64,000 nt of DNA from Aphrocallistes beatrix (GCA_963281255.1 OY725497.1:1922001-1986000), one strand, 5' to 3'. Numbered from the stretch's first letter, positions 11,473-22,693 are shown. Numbers and translations: made by a program. The notes: generated by a model not told the origin, from the sequence alone.

Positions 11473-12634
11473 CAAGCGCGCTTCGCTTGCTTGCGCTGCG
11501 CGGCTGACGGACACTTCGTGTCCGCCGGAGGCTCCTTTCGGTCGCCTGGAGGTGACATTGGTTAATTAAACGGGATATATCATCTCTAAATATGTCCATC
11601 TTAGTTTTAAAATCGATATCACTCGAAAAAACACCAAATTTGTCAATTTTTAAAATTTTGATGCGTAATGATGACGTCATAGCAAAGTGATGAGTCATCA
11701 TTTTTTGATGATGGTTGCATCATGTGTGAGACGTGTTAGGATACAGATTCTATTAAAATTTCAGCCTTCTATCTCCTATAATGGCTGAGTTATGCCCGAA
11801 TAACTGTGTTGCTTAACTTTTAAAATGTGACAATGACGTCATAATTCCATGATGAGTCGACATTTTCGTCTGAGCTCAGAACTTACTGGAGCCATAGCCA
11901 AAATACTCGCACATGCCAAAAATCAGCATTCTACGCCCGGCAGTTTCTTCAATCAATTCGTTACAGATATATATATATATATCAAGGTTGAAACTGCTTC
12001 AACCAAATACCAATTTAACCGAATAATGGGTAGACCAAATAATTTGGTTAACCGAATAATGGTCAAACCGAATAATTTGGTCAACCGAATATTTGGTCAA
12101 CCAAATAATTTGGTCAACCGAATATTTGGTCGACCAAATAATTTGGTTAACCGAATAATTCGGTCAACCGAATATTTGGTCAACCAAATAATACTTGATT
12201 ATATTTTTGCATAAATGTTTATATAAATATTTATACAAAAATATATTCAAGTATAACTAAGCCTATTATATTTATTTGTGTTCGGACCACTTCTTGTAAG
12301 AACATGTGATTATTGTGTTGGGAAAGCATGCAAATTATTTGTTTGGCTAAATATTCAGTTGACCAAATCATTCGGTTGACCAAATTATTCGGTTGACCAA
12401 ATTATTCGGTTGACCAAATTATTTGGTTGACCAAATTATTTGGTTGACCAAATTATTTGGTTCTCAACCGAATACCAAATAATGATATTTGGTTACAAAC
12501 CAAATATCAATTATTTGCAAATAATATTTGGTTAAACCGAATAATCAACTATTCGGTTTCAACCCTGATATATATATAAATAAATAAAAAAATAAATAAA
12601 TAAATATACATTAATCGAGTTTTAATAGTAAGGA
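11473..12634 (-). mobile_element. Family C (Helitron-like) repeat with a nested MITE
   Basis: Read on the minus strand it begins TCCTTACTATTAAAACTCG, has a TA microsatellite, then ATCTGTAACGAATTGATTGAAG. It ends with the hairpin GCGGACAC/GTGTCCGC and GCAAGCAAGCGAAGCGCGCTTG. A TC start after A, a 3' hairpin and no target duplication fit Helitron-like elements, although the CTTG terminus differs from canonical CTRR. The internal microsatellite recalls HINE/DINE-type relatives. The plus-strand frame at 11420-11701 and the minus frames here are artefacts. Confidence 0.55.
11983..12567. mobile_element. hAT-like MITE made of inverted arrays
   Basis: Termini CAAGGTTGAAAC and (inverted) CAGGGTTGAAACC lie in the TA tract of family C. 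The left third iterates AACCGAATAATTTGGT-like units and the right third iterates their inverse (TTCGGTTGACCAAATTA), so the element could fold on itself. The 121-codon frame here is the repeat read through and not a gene. Confidence 0.6.
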
Positions 12635-14665
12635 TGCATCTTAATAGCTTATATACACCGACTCCAAATAGCGTACTTTCAAACTTTGTCGTTGCAATGG
12701 GAAACTCACCGGAGAATCATCATAATTTGAGGAGATGTTTACTTATTCATCTATTGGTAAACTATTTTAAAGTAGCGACTTTACTCGCAGATATTTAACA
12801 AACATCGAGCTACTACTACCCATACCCATTCTGTTTATGGAGCAATGGTTTACTCTGCACTGGAATTCCAGACAAAGCTAGGAAACACCAGGATCTTCTG
12901 GTTGATTTAGTTAGAAAACGCCATAAAGTCATTAATAAGTCAATCATTTCTGAGTCAGAGTCACCAATGGAAAAAATAGCCCTCGCTCCATTGCATTCTT
13001 CTTGGTTTGGTAAACAGATTATACAATGAAGCAAAACCAAGTGACAATGCATCTAGCAGAAAGGATCGTCAGTTTTACAAGCATCATTGCTCAGCTTTGT
13101 CGATATAAAGTATACCGATCTGAATATTAGAATGCTACTCTGGAAAAACCTTCAAAACCTTGAAACAAGTAAAGGTTAATTGCCTTGCTCAAGATAGGGA
13201 TATAATATGTATTATGAGCATAAAAGTTATTGGGTATGAGAAATCGAAAGGTCTATCTATTTTTTTTGTATGGCCTCAATTTTTGTCAGTGATGACATAT
13301 CATTTTTTGATAAATTATTAATCATAATGCAAATGGCGTAAATATTTAAGATATAGCCATAATATGTATCATGAGCTTATAGGTTATTGGATATGAGAAG
13401 TCGTTTAATTAAATAAATTTTGTTCTATGCCCTTAATATGATTTGAAATTTGTCCGATATGCCAAATTGAATCCAAATATGTACTTTTATTAGGTAAGTT
13501 CGTCTAATGTCAAATTATTTAAAAGAAATCTTGGGTGACAAACTATCTTTATCTATTATTTCTTTCTTGTTCGGCATACTTTTCGAAAATAATACAAAAC
13601 AGGCACATTAAGCGTTGAAATCAGCCAAAGGTCTCCTTTTTCGCTCATCCCCATTATAATTCTCACAGTGAGAATGGCATCCCTCAAAAATGGGATATGA
13701 TTCCATTAAACTAGACCTTTTTCACATAGCACTATCTTTTTCTTTATGTTTGTAAATTTAGATCTGACTGAATTAAATTCATTCTCAGTGATGCTATTTT
13801 TATTCAAACATAATTTTGTAGCTTCTCGAGCATTTTGTTTTTGTTCAATTAGCTAGTTCCAAGCATCAATATTGTTCATTGTATATAATTTAGATGTGAG
13901 ATAAGATTGTATTTGTTTATCATGCCTTTTTTAACAACGTATATAATTCTTCATAAATAACATCATTGGCGTTCAATTTGATGCTAATTAGTAATTGTTA
14001 ATCATTGTTATGTTTCATTTGTGCTAATCTTAGGCAACAATGACTAAAAAATTTGACTTTTGAAGTGGAATATTTCGACCCCACTGACTACTTTATGTCA
14101 TTTCGGATTGTGTGGGGTACCGTGCGCGTGCGGCAGTATTATGCATTTTAAATCAATCAGAAGTGCATAAACTAACTCTGGTTAACTGCTTTTATCACGC
14201 CTCTCTACGCCTCTAAAGTTCCTACACTATATATACATGTTTCGCAAAACGAATTTATATCAAACATCGATTTCAATATTCAAAAAAAGATCCTATTTCC
14301 CCTAATTTAGAAAACCTTATATATCCTCAGCGTCTTGTAGAATGTATAGTGACTTGCAACTACAGCTGGAAGTGGGATATGTTACTAGGTCAACATCAAT
14401 AGTTGAATTGAGTGATAATAAGGCTGGCGAAATGATGAGAATAGTGATGATGAGGAAATATTAGTGTTTCATAATTGGGAAACTGATTCTGAAAGCTCTG
14501 ATTCAGATGAAGAAAGGTGATTCCATGCTCTGTTCATCTACTGAGAGAATTAAGTGATGTAACTAGTCGTAAACATCAATATACGTGTATAATATATTAA
14601 ATTCACGATGTTATTGACATTTAAAAAATGATATATTGATTCAAGTAGGCGAAAGATTTTTGTGG
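12635..14665. other. No supported gene
   Basis: AT-rich interior of the 5-kb region. Two imperfect direct repeats (13198-13250 and 13358-13408, both containing ATAATATGTAT.ATGAGC and a TTATTGG.TATGAGAA block) are the only clear structure. A plus-strand frame around 12855-13030 has a protein-like look but no identifiable domain. Confidence 0.4.
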
Positions 14666-15469
14666 ATTTTATTGTTCACTTCTATAGTGCAAATTCTTTC
14701 CAGTTTTACTTACAATCTAAATCCTTCATAAAATCTTCAAAATAATTAATTTTAAATCCATAATGTTCTTAATATACAACACTATGATGTTTAACATAAC
14801 GAAGAGGATAATATAACATTTTTGGAGAACTTGAATTTATTTAGTGTATGGGGGATAATCTCCGGACATGATAAGTCCTTAATTTATATGATCTATAAAT
14901 AATGAAACATAGTTGTCTCAGGTTCTAAACTGATACTGTTCATTCTAAGGGCTTTGTTAAAAACGCAAACATATAGCAAAATAGCAAAATAAAATCTATG
15001 TGGACAATCTAGTGGAACACTAAAAAATGACATAACACAAAACCCTACATTTTGACAAGATTTATCGATGTTTGATCCTTAAATATAATTTAGTGTGACA
15101 TTAACCTGCACAATCTGCTAATTATAAAACGAATTTAATTGGCTCATACCATACTCAATGTGGAAACAATGCGATATATCAAAGCGATGAACAGATTACA
15201 ATTAACGTGTAAAATGCAATATGGAATGAGGAAAATCGAATTTCTGAAAAATCCTGACGTCACCAGACCAATTCAAAAACAGATTCTGACATTACCGATA
15301 GGCTAGTTACTTTTAAGGTAATAACCTTTTTCGTTGGTAGTTTTTCTAAATTATTCGTAAAGTATTTACACCTGTGGCCTGGGTTCAGAATGATTAGTTA
15401 TAAGGGAGACAACATCTCTATAATGTGTGTCTTACTGTTATAATCGATTTCACTCGAAAAATCATGTGC

Positions 15470-16727
15470 GACCGTATTCACTAAGAACTTAAGATCGATC
15501 TTAAGATCGATCTTAGTGCTTAAGTCTTAAGTTCGATCTTAAGTCGTATTTACTAAGATTGGTATTCACTAAGATTTAAGTTCGGTCTTAAGACCGAACT
15601 TAAGACCGAACTTTAAGCAAACTAGGGAGGTGTCTTAAGTATTGTAATTGATTCGATTTTCACTAATTACTCCATAAATGTTGTTCAAACTTACTTCTGT
15701 CGAACATTGAATCTATCTTGATTGATTATAGACTTCAAATAAAATATTTTAAAAACATTTCTCTAATTGTTTGTAACATCGCAACATGTATCACATGCTA
15801 TATTCGTGGCAAATTCTTCTTGGATTGTATGAATAAACAAATCTGTTGGAACAAAACTTCCTGCTGTAATGGAAGTAAGTCTGCAGCCTTCAAGAGCTCG
15901 ATCGAATCATCTTGCTCATCAACAGTTCGCCTTCTCTCCCGACTTTTCTTTGATGCCTTATACGTTGTCTGGATTTCAATTTCTGGAGACTTTTTTCCTG
16001 ATATCCTCTACAGCTCTGCCATGCCATGCACTGAGTTGAGTTTGGCTGTAAAGTCTCTCCAGATTTGTTTCCTCCTTTTGTTTTTGTCAGCATAATTTCC
16101 TGACCCTCTCAAAATCTCACCTGCTGACTCAATTTCATTAATGAGACTCACTCTTCTTCTCTGGTCCAATTTGCTTGCGGGATTTGTCCATTTTGGTCTG
16201 GTATTGTTAATGCAAGCACTCAGCAGCAATTTATATACACGGGAGGACGCCGACTTACCATAACCATTAATGACACCAATTATTTTCGTAACACCAAATG
16301 ACGCAGAAATTTTAACGTCGATAGAGTTCAATTTATTGTTCTTCTCATATCCAGTGTTTATATTTTGTCTTAGAGAGGTTCTCATGTTACAATATACAAA
16401 TACACTTGTCGTCTATATGTTTTGTTCAATATAATATTATGAATTCATGAGATACAACTTATGCTCTTTGATAGCTCTTCCTTTGATATTGACTAGTGTA
16501 GAATAATTATAGATTGCATACAATAATAAATGACTACTTGCCATTACCAATATTATACTTCAGTTTTGTATTTGATTAGTATAATGCTATATTCTAATCA
16601 TATTAACCCTAACGTTATTTCTAAGTTCGATCTTAAGATCGATCTTAACTAAGATCGATCTTAAGACTTAAGATCGATCTTAAGATTTAAGATCGATCTT
16701 AGTGCTTAAGATCTTAGTGAATACGGC
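15470..16727. mobile_element. PIF/Harbinger-like element, 1258 bp
   Basis: Both ends carry CCGTATTCACTAAGA followed by arrays of TTAAGATCGATCTTAAG palindromes, and TGC is repeated on both sides (15467-15469 and 16728-16730). A 3-bp duplication and a Myb/SANT-like protein instead of a transposase fit PIF/Harbinger, whose autonomous members encode both. The host sequence, family C, reads through the insertion when the element is removed. Confidence 0.6.
15890..16385 (-). pseudogene. Myb/SANT-like DNA-binding protein of the Harbinger-like element
   Basis: Starts at ATG 16383-16385. Its N-terminal part includes TRPKWTNPASKLDQRRRVSL and KRRKQIWRDFTAKLNSVHGM, with the spaced tryptophans and basic helices seen in Myb/SANT-like proteins. 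After about residue 120 the reading moves to another frame (GYQEKSLQKLKSRQR...), so there is one frameshift near 16020-16040. In Harbinger systems this partner recruits the transposase to DNA. Assignment rests on pattern and context only. Confidence 0.4.
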
Positions 16728-17043
16728 TGCAGATTTCAATTTTTAAATTTTTGATGTGTATTTATTACGACATTACATAGTGCTGAGTTATCTTTTTTTG
16801 ATGAAACTTGTATCATATTTGAGATATATTGATACACACATTCGATTAAAATTTGAGCCTTCTATCACCTAAAATGACTTTACGACGAAAAACTTAAATT
16901 TCTAATTCTAAAAACGGTTACAATGACGTCATAATTCCATGATGAGTCGACAGTCGACATATTCAAAATACTACAACATCTCGAAAATTATCTTTCTGTG
17001 CCTGGCAGTCTCTTCAATCAATTCGTTACAGATATATATATAC

Positions 17044-17231
17044 ACAGTAGAACTCGGTTAGTACGTACCCTCCGGGAAGCGGAAAAAAGTACGTACTATC
17101 CGTAAGTACGTACTAACCCAGTTGATATTACAAAGAATCTATATAATAAATGAATTCTGTTTCAGAGAAATGAGTACGTACTAAGCCGAAGTACGTTGTA
17201 TCCCGAGTGCGTACTAACCGAGTTATACTGT
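17044..17231. mobile_element. pogo-like MITE, 188 bp
   Basis: Ends ACAGTAGAACTCGGTTAGTA and (inverted) ACAGTATAACTCGGTTAGTA, with internal GTACGTACTA repeats, inside the TA tract of family C. CAGT-starting ends in TA-rich targets fit the Tigger/pogo group. Confidence 0.6.
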
Positions 17232-17242
17232 TTATATATATA

Positions 17243-17783
17243 CGAGGGTCGGCTGAAAAGTTCGTAGGATGACTCAAGGAGTTCTGCTAGACCAATGAAA
17301 TTTTGCATGCATTTGTTTCTACCATTTTATTACAAAATGCATTTTTTATTTACCTCTAAGGCATTATTTAGTAATTCATAGATTACTTTGAAAGTTGGCG
17401 GTAGCGAGTATTTGTAAAAATGTACGACATGTGGTATCGTGGAATTATCAAGTACCATCGCTACTATGCGTAGCTGTGGCTTCGGATTAATGGACCATTC
17501 GCCATATTCTCCTGGTTTGACACCATCTGACTTCCATCCGTTTCTGAACAGGGAAAACCTTTGGCTGAGGAGCAATTTTGGAGCGATGACGAGATGATAT
17601 CCGCTGGAAAGGACTGTTTTACCCTTCCGGAAGAAGAGTTCTATATCAAGGGGATCCAGCGCTGCAATACCGGTGGAAGAAGTGTATAGACCTTAAAGGG
17701 GATTAGATTGAAATTAATCCCACACATGGTCCCATCCCACAAGAATATCATACTTAGCCTACTAACTTTTCAGCCGACCCTCG
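17243..17783 (+). mobile_element. Internally deleted mariner element, 541 bp
   Basis: Perfect-looking ends CGAGGGTCGGCTGAAAAGTT and its inverse are flanked by TA (17241-17242 and 17784-17785). Only the 3' third of the transposase remains: plus-strand traces include YSPGLTPSDFHPF around 17502-17545 and the C-terminal block DDEMISAGKDCFTLPEEEFY around 17585-17650, across frameshifts. The third catalytic Asp is present in PSDF, but the N-terminus and first two aspartates are gone. The minus-strand frame 17330-17575 is a shadow. Confidence 0.7.
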
Positions 17784-17802
17784 TATATATATATATGAAT
17801 AT

Positions 17803-18505
17803 CAGGGTTGGGTTCAATTACATTTAATTACGAATTCGCAAAATTGTAATTGTTATTATGATTGAAATTCTTAGGACACCGTAATTATAATTGTAATTGT
17901 AATTGAAAAAATGTGATTGAAACCAACCTTGCAAGACGACTCAGATCCACTTCAGTATTGGAAACAAAACCAACACACCATGCCTGAGCTCACCACTTTA
18001 GCTCTCCATTACTTCACCATCCCAGCGTCATCTGCTCCAGTAGAGCTTTTGTTTTCTATCGCTGGGAAGACTTTTCATCCGGACAGATTAGGCTATCATA
18101 CAAACGATTGAGGAGCTGATGTTTATAAGTGGAAACAAACACTTAGATTAACAAATATTACTAGTTATATTTTTAAAACAGCAATGAGTAGGTATTTAGT
18201 GTCTCTTTATAATAAAAATTGCAACCCATGAGAGTTTTAATTCGATTCATTCCAATACAATATAGTATATTGTACAAAAAATCTGCTTGTATTATTACAA
18301 TTGTAGATTCTTAATCATAATTGTAATTAAAACTCTAAGGACATCGTAATTGTAATTATAATTGTAATCGAAATTCTAGGGACAACATAATTGTAATTAA
18401 TTATAATTGAAACCCTAAGGATACCGTAATTGTAATTGAAATTCTAAGGGTACCGTAATTACAATTGTAATTGTAATTGAAAAAATGTAATTGAACCCAA
18501 CCCTG
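17803..18505 (+). mobile_element. hAT derivative, 703 bp
   Basis: Ends CAGGGTTGGGTTCAATTACA and its inverse, flanked by ATGAATAT and ATGAATGT (8-bp duplication with one mismatch). Subterminal AATTGTAATTGTAATTG arrays are typical of hAT transposase-binding regions. It keeps only the last part of a transposase (17917-18111). Confidence 0.72.
17917..18111 (+). pseudogene. hAT transposase C-terminal dimerisation domain (hATC) remnant
   Basis: The 64-codon frame contains DPLQYWKQNQHTMPELTTLA followed by FTIPASSAPVELLFSIAGKT. This is the classic hATC motif order (D..WW..., LA...L.IP..S..ER.FS.AG). It ends at a stop after HTND, short of the usual tail. The catalytic core is missing, so it cannot act alone. 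Confidence 0.65.
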
Positions 18506-18550
18506 ATGAATGTATATATATAAACATGAATCGAGTTTTAATTGTAAGGA

Positions 18551-18985
18551 TATTGACCATATTCGGAGAATTTTTTGGTTATCCGTGACTAGCAACGGCC
18601 AGGAATTTTTTCACATTCCTGGCCGTTGCTAGGAACCCGCAGCCATAGAATTCTCCAAATGTGTCCAATATATACTATATCAAATGACCGAAAATTTAGT
18701 GCTGAGCACGAATTCAGCATCAAAATAATGATCTGGCATAGTTGAAAGAAGTAATAGATATGGGACATTTCGCTTCAAAACTGTCTTTTTTAGAGTGACG
18801 CCAGGTGGTCCAAGTGGCTCTAATTCGCGAAATATTGACAATGAAATTCTAAAAATCGAGATTAAATTTTAGAACCCCTTTAGAGATCTAAAAATGATAA
18901 AAAATGACTTTTGCTAAATTTTTGATAAAAAAACAAAATACCCTTAGGAAAAGCCAATCTTGATCTTAAGGTTGAATCTCAAAAA
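18551..18985 (+). repeat. Repeat family A, internal fragment
   Basis: Matches the 2680-2990 and 4440-4790 parts of family A, including the CTAGCAACGGCCAGGAATTT hairpin and the AACCCCTTTAGAGATCTAAA block. At this site the fold-back seen at 3000-3570 is absent, so it shows the uninterrupted order. Confidence 0.55.
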
Positions 18986-19540
18986 TAATTTACTAAGAAT
19001 CGAGTTTTCGGACCTCCCAAGTCTAAAGATAAGCAATGATATTTTCGCTTAATATTTGTGGACTTAATTAAAAAGATCATTCACTCCATCAGCAAACAAT
19101 ACCATAACTAATTACATTGATTGTGTTAGGCATCGTTTTAGTATCAGATCAATCCTTCATTAACTTTTGCATTGTGTCTAAATTTTCTTAGAGCATTAAA
19201 TATATATTAATAGAATCTCGGAGAATTTTGGTATTTAGGCAGAGATGGATAGTTTAAATGCTACAATTTTAAGCGCCATTAGACAATATTTACACGGAAT
19301 CTATGCCTTGGGGTTTTCAACCAGTAGTCTTCGAAACTCTAACAATAAAAGACTGGATACATGTCGAATTTGATATATTTATTTATACTTTCCAAAGTAA
19401 CCTAGTAACCATATTGTATTATTATTTCGGTCATTCCAGAGAGACAAAAAATTATTGGGTGAATTATATTTAAATCCAATATTTATAATATTTATTGGTT
19501 GAAGTTAATATACACTTAAATTGTTTCCTCACGAGAAATT

Positions 19541-19894
19541 TTGTCACTTTCTGCCTTTTCTCTTACCAATAGAAAACTGGAACAAGTTATGTACCATCTG
19601 TTGGAGAAAATAATGAAAAAGTTCCGAGAAATCATTTTACAATCCGATATAAATTTTCCCAATTTCCACTTGAAAATTATTGTTTTCAAATTTTTGTTAG
19701 CCTTCATAAATATCTTTGTTAAAAATGGAAAGCTATACCCTTTTTCCTCAAAATTCTTTACAGCTGCTATTATAAATTATTACAAAGGCGCTTCGACACC
19801 AGATGAGTATAGTCTGGGCACAGTGAAACCTATTACAGTGATCAATAACTGTGTTGTCATTCTATACCCATTTCGTCTCGCTTTACTTCTTTGA
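19541..19894 (+). CDS. Unidentified open frame, possible exon
   Basis: About 115 codons without a stop, with no ATG at its upstream limit; the first methionine is near 19589. The translation is rich in aliphatic and aromatic residues (NFHLKIIVFKFLLAFINIFV) and ends NCVVILYPFRLALLL. I do not recognise a domain. It lies in the same low-repeat stretch as the ROMO1 gene, 270 bases upstream, which is mild support for host sequence. A separate 42-codon frame starts at ATG 19249. It could be an exon of an unknown gene or a chance frame. Confidence 0.25.
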   Translation: MSLSAFSLTNRKLEQVMYHLLEKIMKKFREIILQSDINFPNFHLKIIVFKFLLAFINIFVKNGKLYPFSSKFFTAAIINYYKGASTPDEYSLGTVKPITVINNCVVILYPFRLALLL

Positions 19895-20164
19895 GTAATT
19901 TATCTTAGAAATGTCCCAAGGCTAACAACTTCACTGAATTTTCTTATTTCATACAAGCTTAATTGGTGTAAAAATGTATTGTTCCCACTTAATTAATTGG
20001 ATTTGTTTTACATAATCATTCCCAAAATACTGGAAAGATGAACTCTCCCTAACCAGGTGAGTGAACACTCCTGGTATCATTTAGCTTGTTCTTTTCAATT
20101 CTTCACTTTAAATATCGAGAATTACTATGAGTGAATATGTTTATTTAGATTCTTATTTGATAAA

Positions 20165-20389
20165 ATGCTAAATAAACCAGGTTGTTTACAACATGTCAAA
20201 ACTGGATTTTTGATGGGTGCTCTTGTTGGTTCCGGAATTGGTGTGATCTTTGGTACATGGGGAGCTATTAAAATGAAATTAAAAGGTAGAGAACTTGTAT
20301 ATGGACTTGGTAAAACTATCATTCAAACTGGATCTACTTTTGGATTCTTTATGTCTATTGGGCAAGCTGTTAGGGGTTGCAGTACTTAA
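20165..20389 (+). CDS. ROMO1: ROMO1-like mitochondrial inner-membrane protein
   Basis: A complete 74-codon single-exon frame. It aligns along its length with animal ROMO1 (79 residues in human): a cysteine then HVKTGFLMGALVG, a glycine-rich helix, KGRELVYGLGKTIIQTG (the conserved RGREL...GKT..Q..GTFG block) and FGFFMSIGQAVRGC with the late cysteine. Two hydrophobic helices span about residues 14-31 and 53-70. ROMO1 is a small inner-membrane protein linked to reactive oxygen and to inner-membrane organisation. The ATG is preceded by AT-rich sequence with stops in other frames. AATAAA lies about 230 bases downstream. The first codons differ from the family, so an upstream exon cannot be fully excluded. 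Confidence 0.85.
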   Translation: MLNKPGCLQHVKTGFLMGALVGSGIGVIFGTWGAIKMKLKGRELVYGLGKTIIQTGSTFGFFMSIGQAVRGCST

Positions 20390-20616
20390 TTTATTTAATT
20401 TTGTATCGTTGCTGAAATCTCTTAAATCTTTTGGTTTAGTTTTCATTTATACTTTTTTATTCAGAATTGACCTTTTGGATTATTACCATCACTTTAAGAA
20501 TGATTTCTGATTTGGAAGAAATTTCCTTCTCTGTATTATGTGTAGGGTATCTTTAAACCCCATTTCTAAAATTTGAAATGATGTCCGCTGTGGTTAGTAT
20601 AAATTGGGCGAGTTTT

Positions 20617-20622
20617 AATAAA
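20617..20622 (+). promoter_or_regulatory. Candidate polyadenylation signal for ROMO1
   Basis: AATAAA in GTTTTAATAAACTT, about 228 bases after the stop codon and followed by T-rich sequence. Common by chance in AT-rich DNA. Confidence 0.4.
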
Positions 20623-20887
20623 CTTATTTAGACTTTTAGATAGGAGTGTTTTATTAAAACTTAGTTATTTTATGTGTGCATATTAATAAGTATTAGTTAG
20701 AATACTTAGCAATTTATGATCAATGATAAAAAATTCAAAAATTTTTAATTTCTTGATCCCGGGGACAGTGAGCTTCTTCACAGGACATTTTATAGTTTCT
20801 GCTAATCTCTATATACAGCTAGTCATATTGGGCCGAGCTTTCAAATTTGTGGTATATCTGTTGAATTGGCCAATATAGTATTATATA

Positions 20888-21726
20888 CTCTTCCTGGACA
20901 AATGTATTCGTACACCATACAAATAGTCATAATACTATGTTGTTTAGCGAGTCAAGGGCATTTAATTTGTAAGAGATACGCTTAATTTAACTTCAAATTC
21001 GAATTCTCCATATTCGAATTACCGTATTTCCCTGAATAAGCGCCGGGGGCTTGAATAAGCGCCGGTTTGAATAAGCGCCGGGTCTAAAGGGTGAGCGAAA
21101 TAAATAAGCGCCGGGGCTCGAATAAGCATCGGACGCCGGGACATTTTAGTTCTCTGAAAATCATATCAAACTAGTATTCTCAGTAGTGGCATAGATACAA
21201 GTGCTTTTTGAAACATTACAATATCCTTTTTTAATAAAACTAACATTCTCAGTTGTGGCAAAAATAAAAGTGCCAGTCAATGTATTAAACAAAAAAAAGA
21301 GCGCCGGGTCAAAATAGCGAATGAAAAAAATAAGCGCCGGTTCAAATAAGCGCCGGGTCTAAAGGGTGCACGAAATAAATAAGCGCCCGGGCGCTTATTC
21401 GAAGCAATACGGTACTCATTTTATAATCTTTCCACTATATTACCCTAAAATATAACTGACCTCGTACCACTAATGCCATCATATACAATAGTGATAACTC
21501 GTGATACGTGCTATGGGGTAGCAAATACCGAAATTATTTAATTTTGAAAGAGAGTAATTAAGTTGACAGCTTATAAAGTGAGTAATGTAAATGTGAGGCA
21601 ACGAATTTTAAGCCAGATTTAGTGTATCCGTTACTGATTAGATGTTAAGACTTTACAAATTGATTAGTATCATATTAATTTAGGTGGAAAATATTGGAAG
21701 GTACGAATACTTTTGTCCAGGGAGTG
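20888..21726. mobile_element. Tc1/mariner-type MITE (family F), copy 1
   Basis: Termini resembling CTCCCTGGACAAAAGTATTC, inverted, next to TA on both sides. The interior matches the element at 45381-45792, including AAGAGATACGCTTAATTT and GTAATTAAGTTGA blocks. Enlarged by the MITE at 21022. No coding frame. Confidence 0.65.
21022..21412. mobile_element. MITE with CCGTATT ends and GAATAAGCGCCGG repeats
   Basis: Ends CCGTATTTCCCTGAATAAGC and (inverted) CCGTATTGCTTCGAATAAGC next to TA. Several AATAAGCGCCGGG motifs recur inside. It is inserted in family F, which is continuous at 45381-45792. Confidence 0.65.
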
Positions 21727-22325
21727 TATACTTCCAAAAGAATGTTCAACCGGGGAAATCTCATCATTCGAAGAATGTCTGATGATACGTTTTTAATTTT
21801 CTTATAAAGAATACTATGGCTTGCCCAATGTTACCGATAGTTCTTGTTTGTAAAGGTGGATGTACTTAAAGTACGAGAAGAAATCATATTTGATTTCAAT
21901 TTCATAACCTCGATGTAAACCCACTGCACTGACATCCTACGACCTAGCCAAACACCATTTTGGAATCGTAACTTAAAACCACAAACCCCTCCTATCAATC
22001 CAGTAAGTATTTTAATCCCACCGGAACTCAATACCGTTTTTTTTCTACATTTTTTTGAAATTCCTGCTTTTAAACACTACGAACCCGATTCCAAAGAAAA
22101 AAAAACAAATAGGCATGATTTCCCAAAATCTAAATTTAAATCACCCACTTGCCATCTTGAGTCTTTCCACCACCTCCAACTAAAAACATCCACCGGTCCG
22201 CTGTAGTGACTCCGCTTCCAATCCGAAAAACACTCCTAAAAGCGTCGTCATCGGCTCAGGTTGTTGTGTGCTCGAACCTAAAAAGCGTTACAGAAACCTT
22301 GGTAACAAGTACTTTCAGTCTATAA
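21727..22325. other. No supported gene
   Basis: AT-rich sequence. The two short frames here (minus 21831-22031; plus from 22268 into the MITE) have no domain signature. Confidence 0.4.
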
Positions 22326-22685
22326 CAGTGGCAGCGCTAGAGATGGGGCTTGATTGGGCATCAAAAAAAAATTTTCAGCCCCATCGCTTGATGGAGCTGA
22401 GAAGAGACATACTAGGGAACTGGAGAAAAAATATTCAAAACATAAAATTTTTTATTGAAAATTCATTATTGTGTAGCATCAAATTTCGAGAATCACCATT
22501 GTAATAAATTATTACATAGTATTTGGTTGATTCAACGGACATCTGACTCTAAATAATTCATAATGAGACTAAAGTAATTATTCAATATTGTTTTGTGCAA
22601 TTTTATAATTACACGTTCAGCCCCACCAAAAATAGTTCCAGCCCAGTTCAGCCCCATCAGTTCCGGAGAGCTACCGCCGCCACTG
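22326..22685. mobile_element. hAT-type MITE with perfect 8-bp duplication
   Basis: Ends CAGTGGCAGCGCTAGAGATG and (inverted) CAGTGGCGGCGGTAGCTCTC, flanked by GTCTATAA on both sides (22318-22325 and 22686-22693). CAGTGGC ends and an 8-bp duplication fit hAT. The 78-codon frame starting at 22268 runs into this element and is not a gene. Confidence 0.75.
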
Positions 22686-22693
22686 GTCTATAA

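Larger units (their letters stand above)
9897..14896. repeat. 5-kb region with 230-bp terminal inverted repeats
   Basis: ATAGATCATATAAATTAAGG at 9897 begins an arm of about 235 bases that returns inverted at 14666-14896, including the CATGTCCGGACATTATCCCC block. The interior holds a GATCGGATCG-rich repeat (10200-10600), a family C copy with a nested MITE (11473-12634) and otherwise unassigned AT-rich DNA. No transposase survives. A short acidic frame near 14420-14518 ends in ETDSESSDSDEER; it is too small to identify. Confidence 0.6.
15398..18550 (-). mobile_element. Family C copy expanded by four nested elements
   Basis: Family C sequence (TTATAAGGGAGACAACATCT, ATCGATTTCACTCGAAAAAT) starts at about 15398 and is broken at 15470. 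It resumes at 16731 (GATTTCAATTTTTAAATTTT) and runs through ATTCGTTACAGATATATATA at about 17035. It then ends at 18520-18550 with ATGAATCGAGTTTTAATTGT. Everything between is inserted: a Harbinger-like element, a pogo-like MITE, a mariner derivative and a hAT derivative. Confidence 0.65.

Noticed and set aside
12816..13052. 78-codon cysteine-rich minus frame
   Set aside because: No domain, signal peptide or repeat conservation. The opposite strand has an equally open frame.
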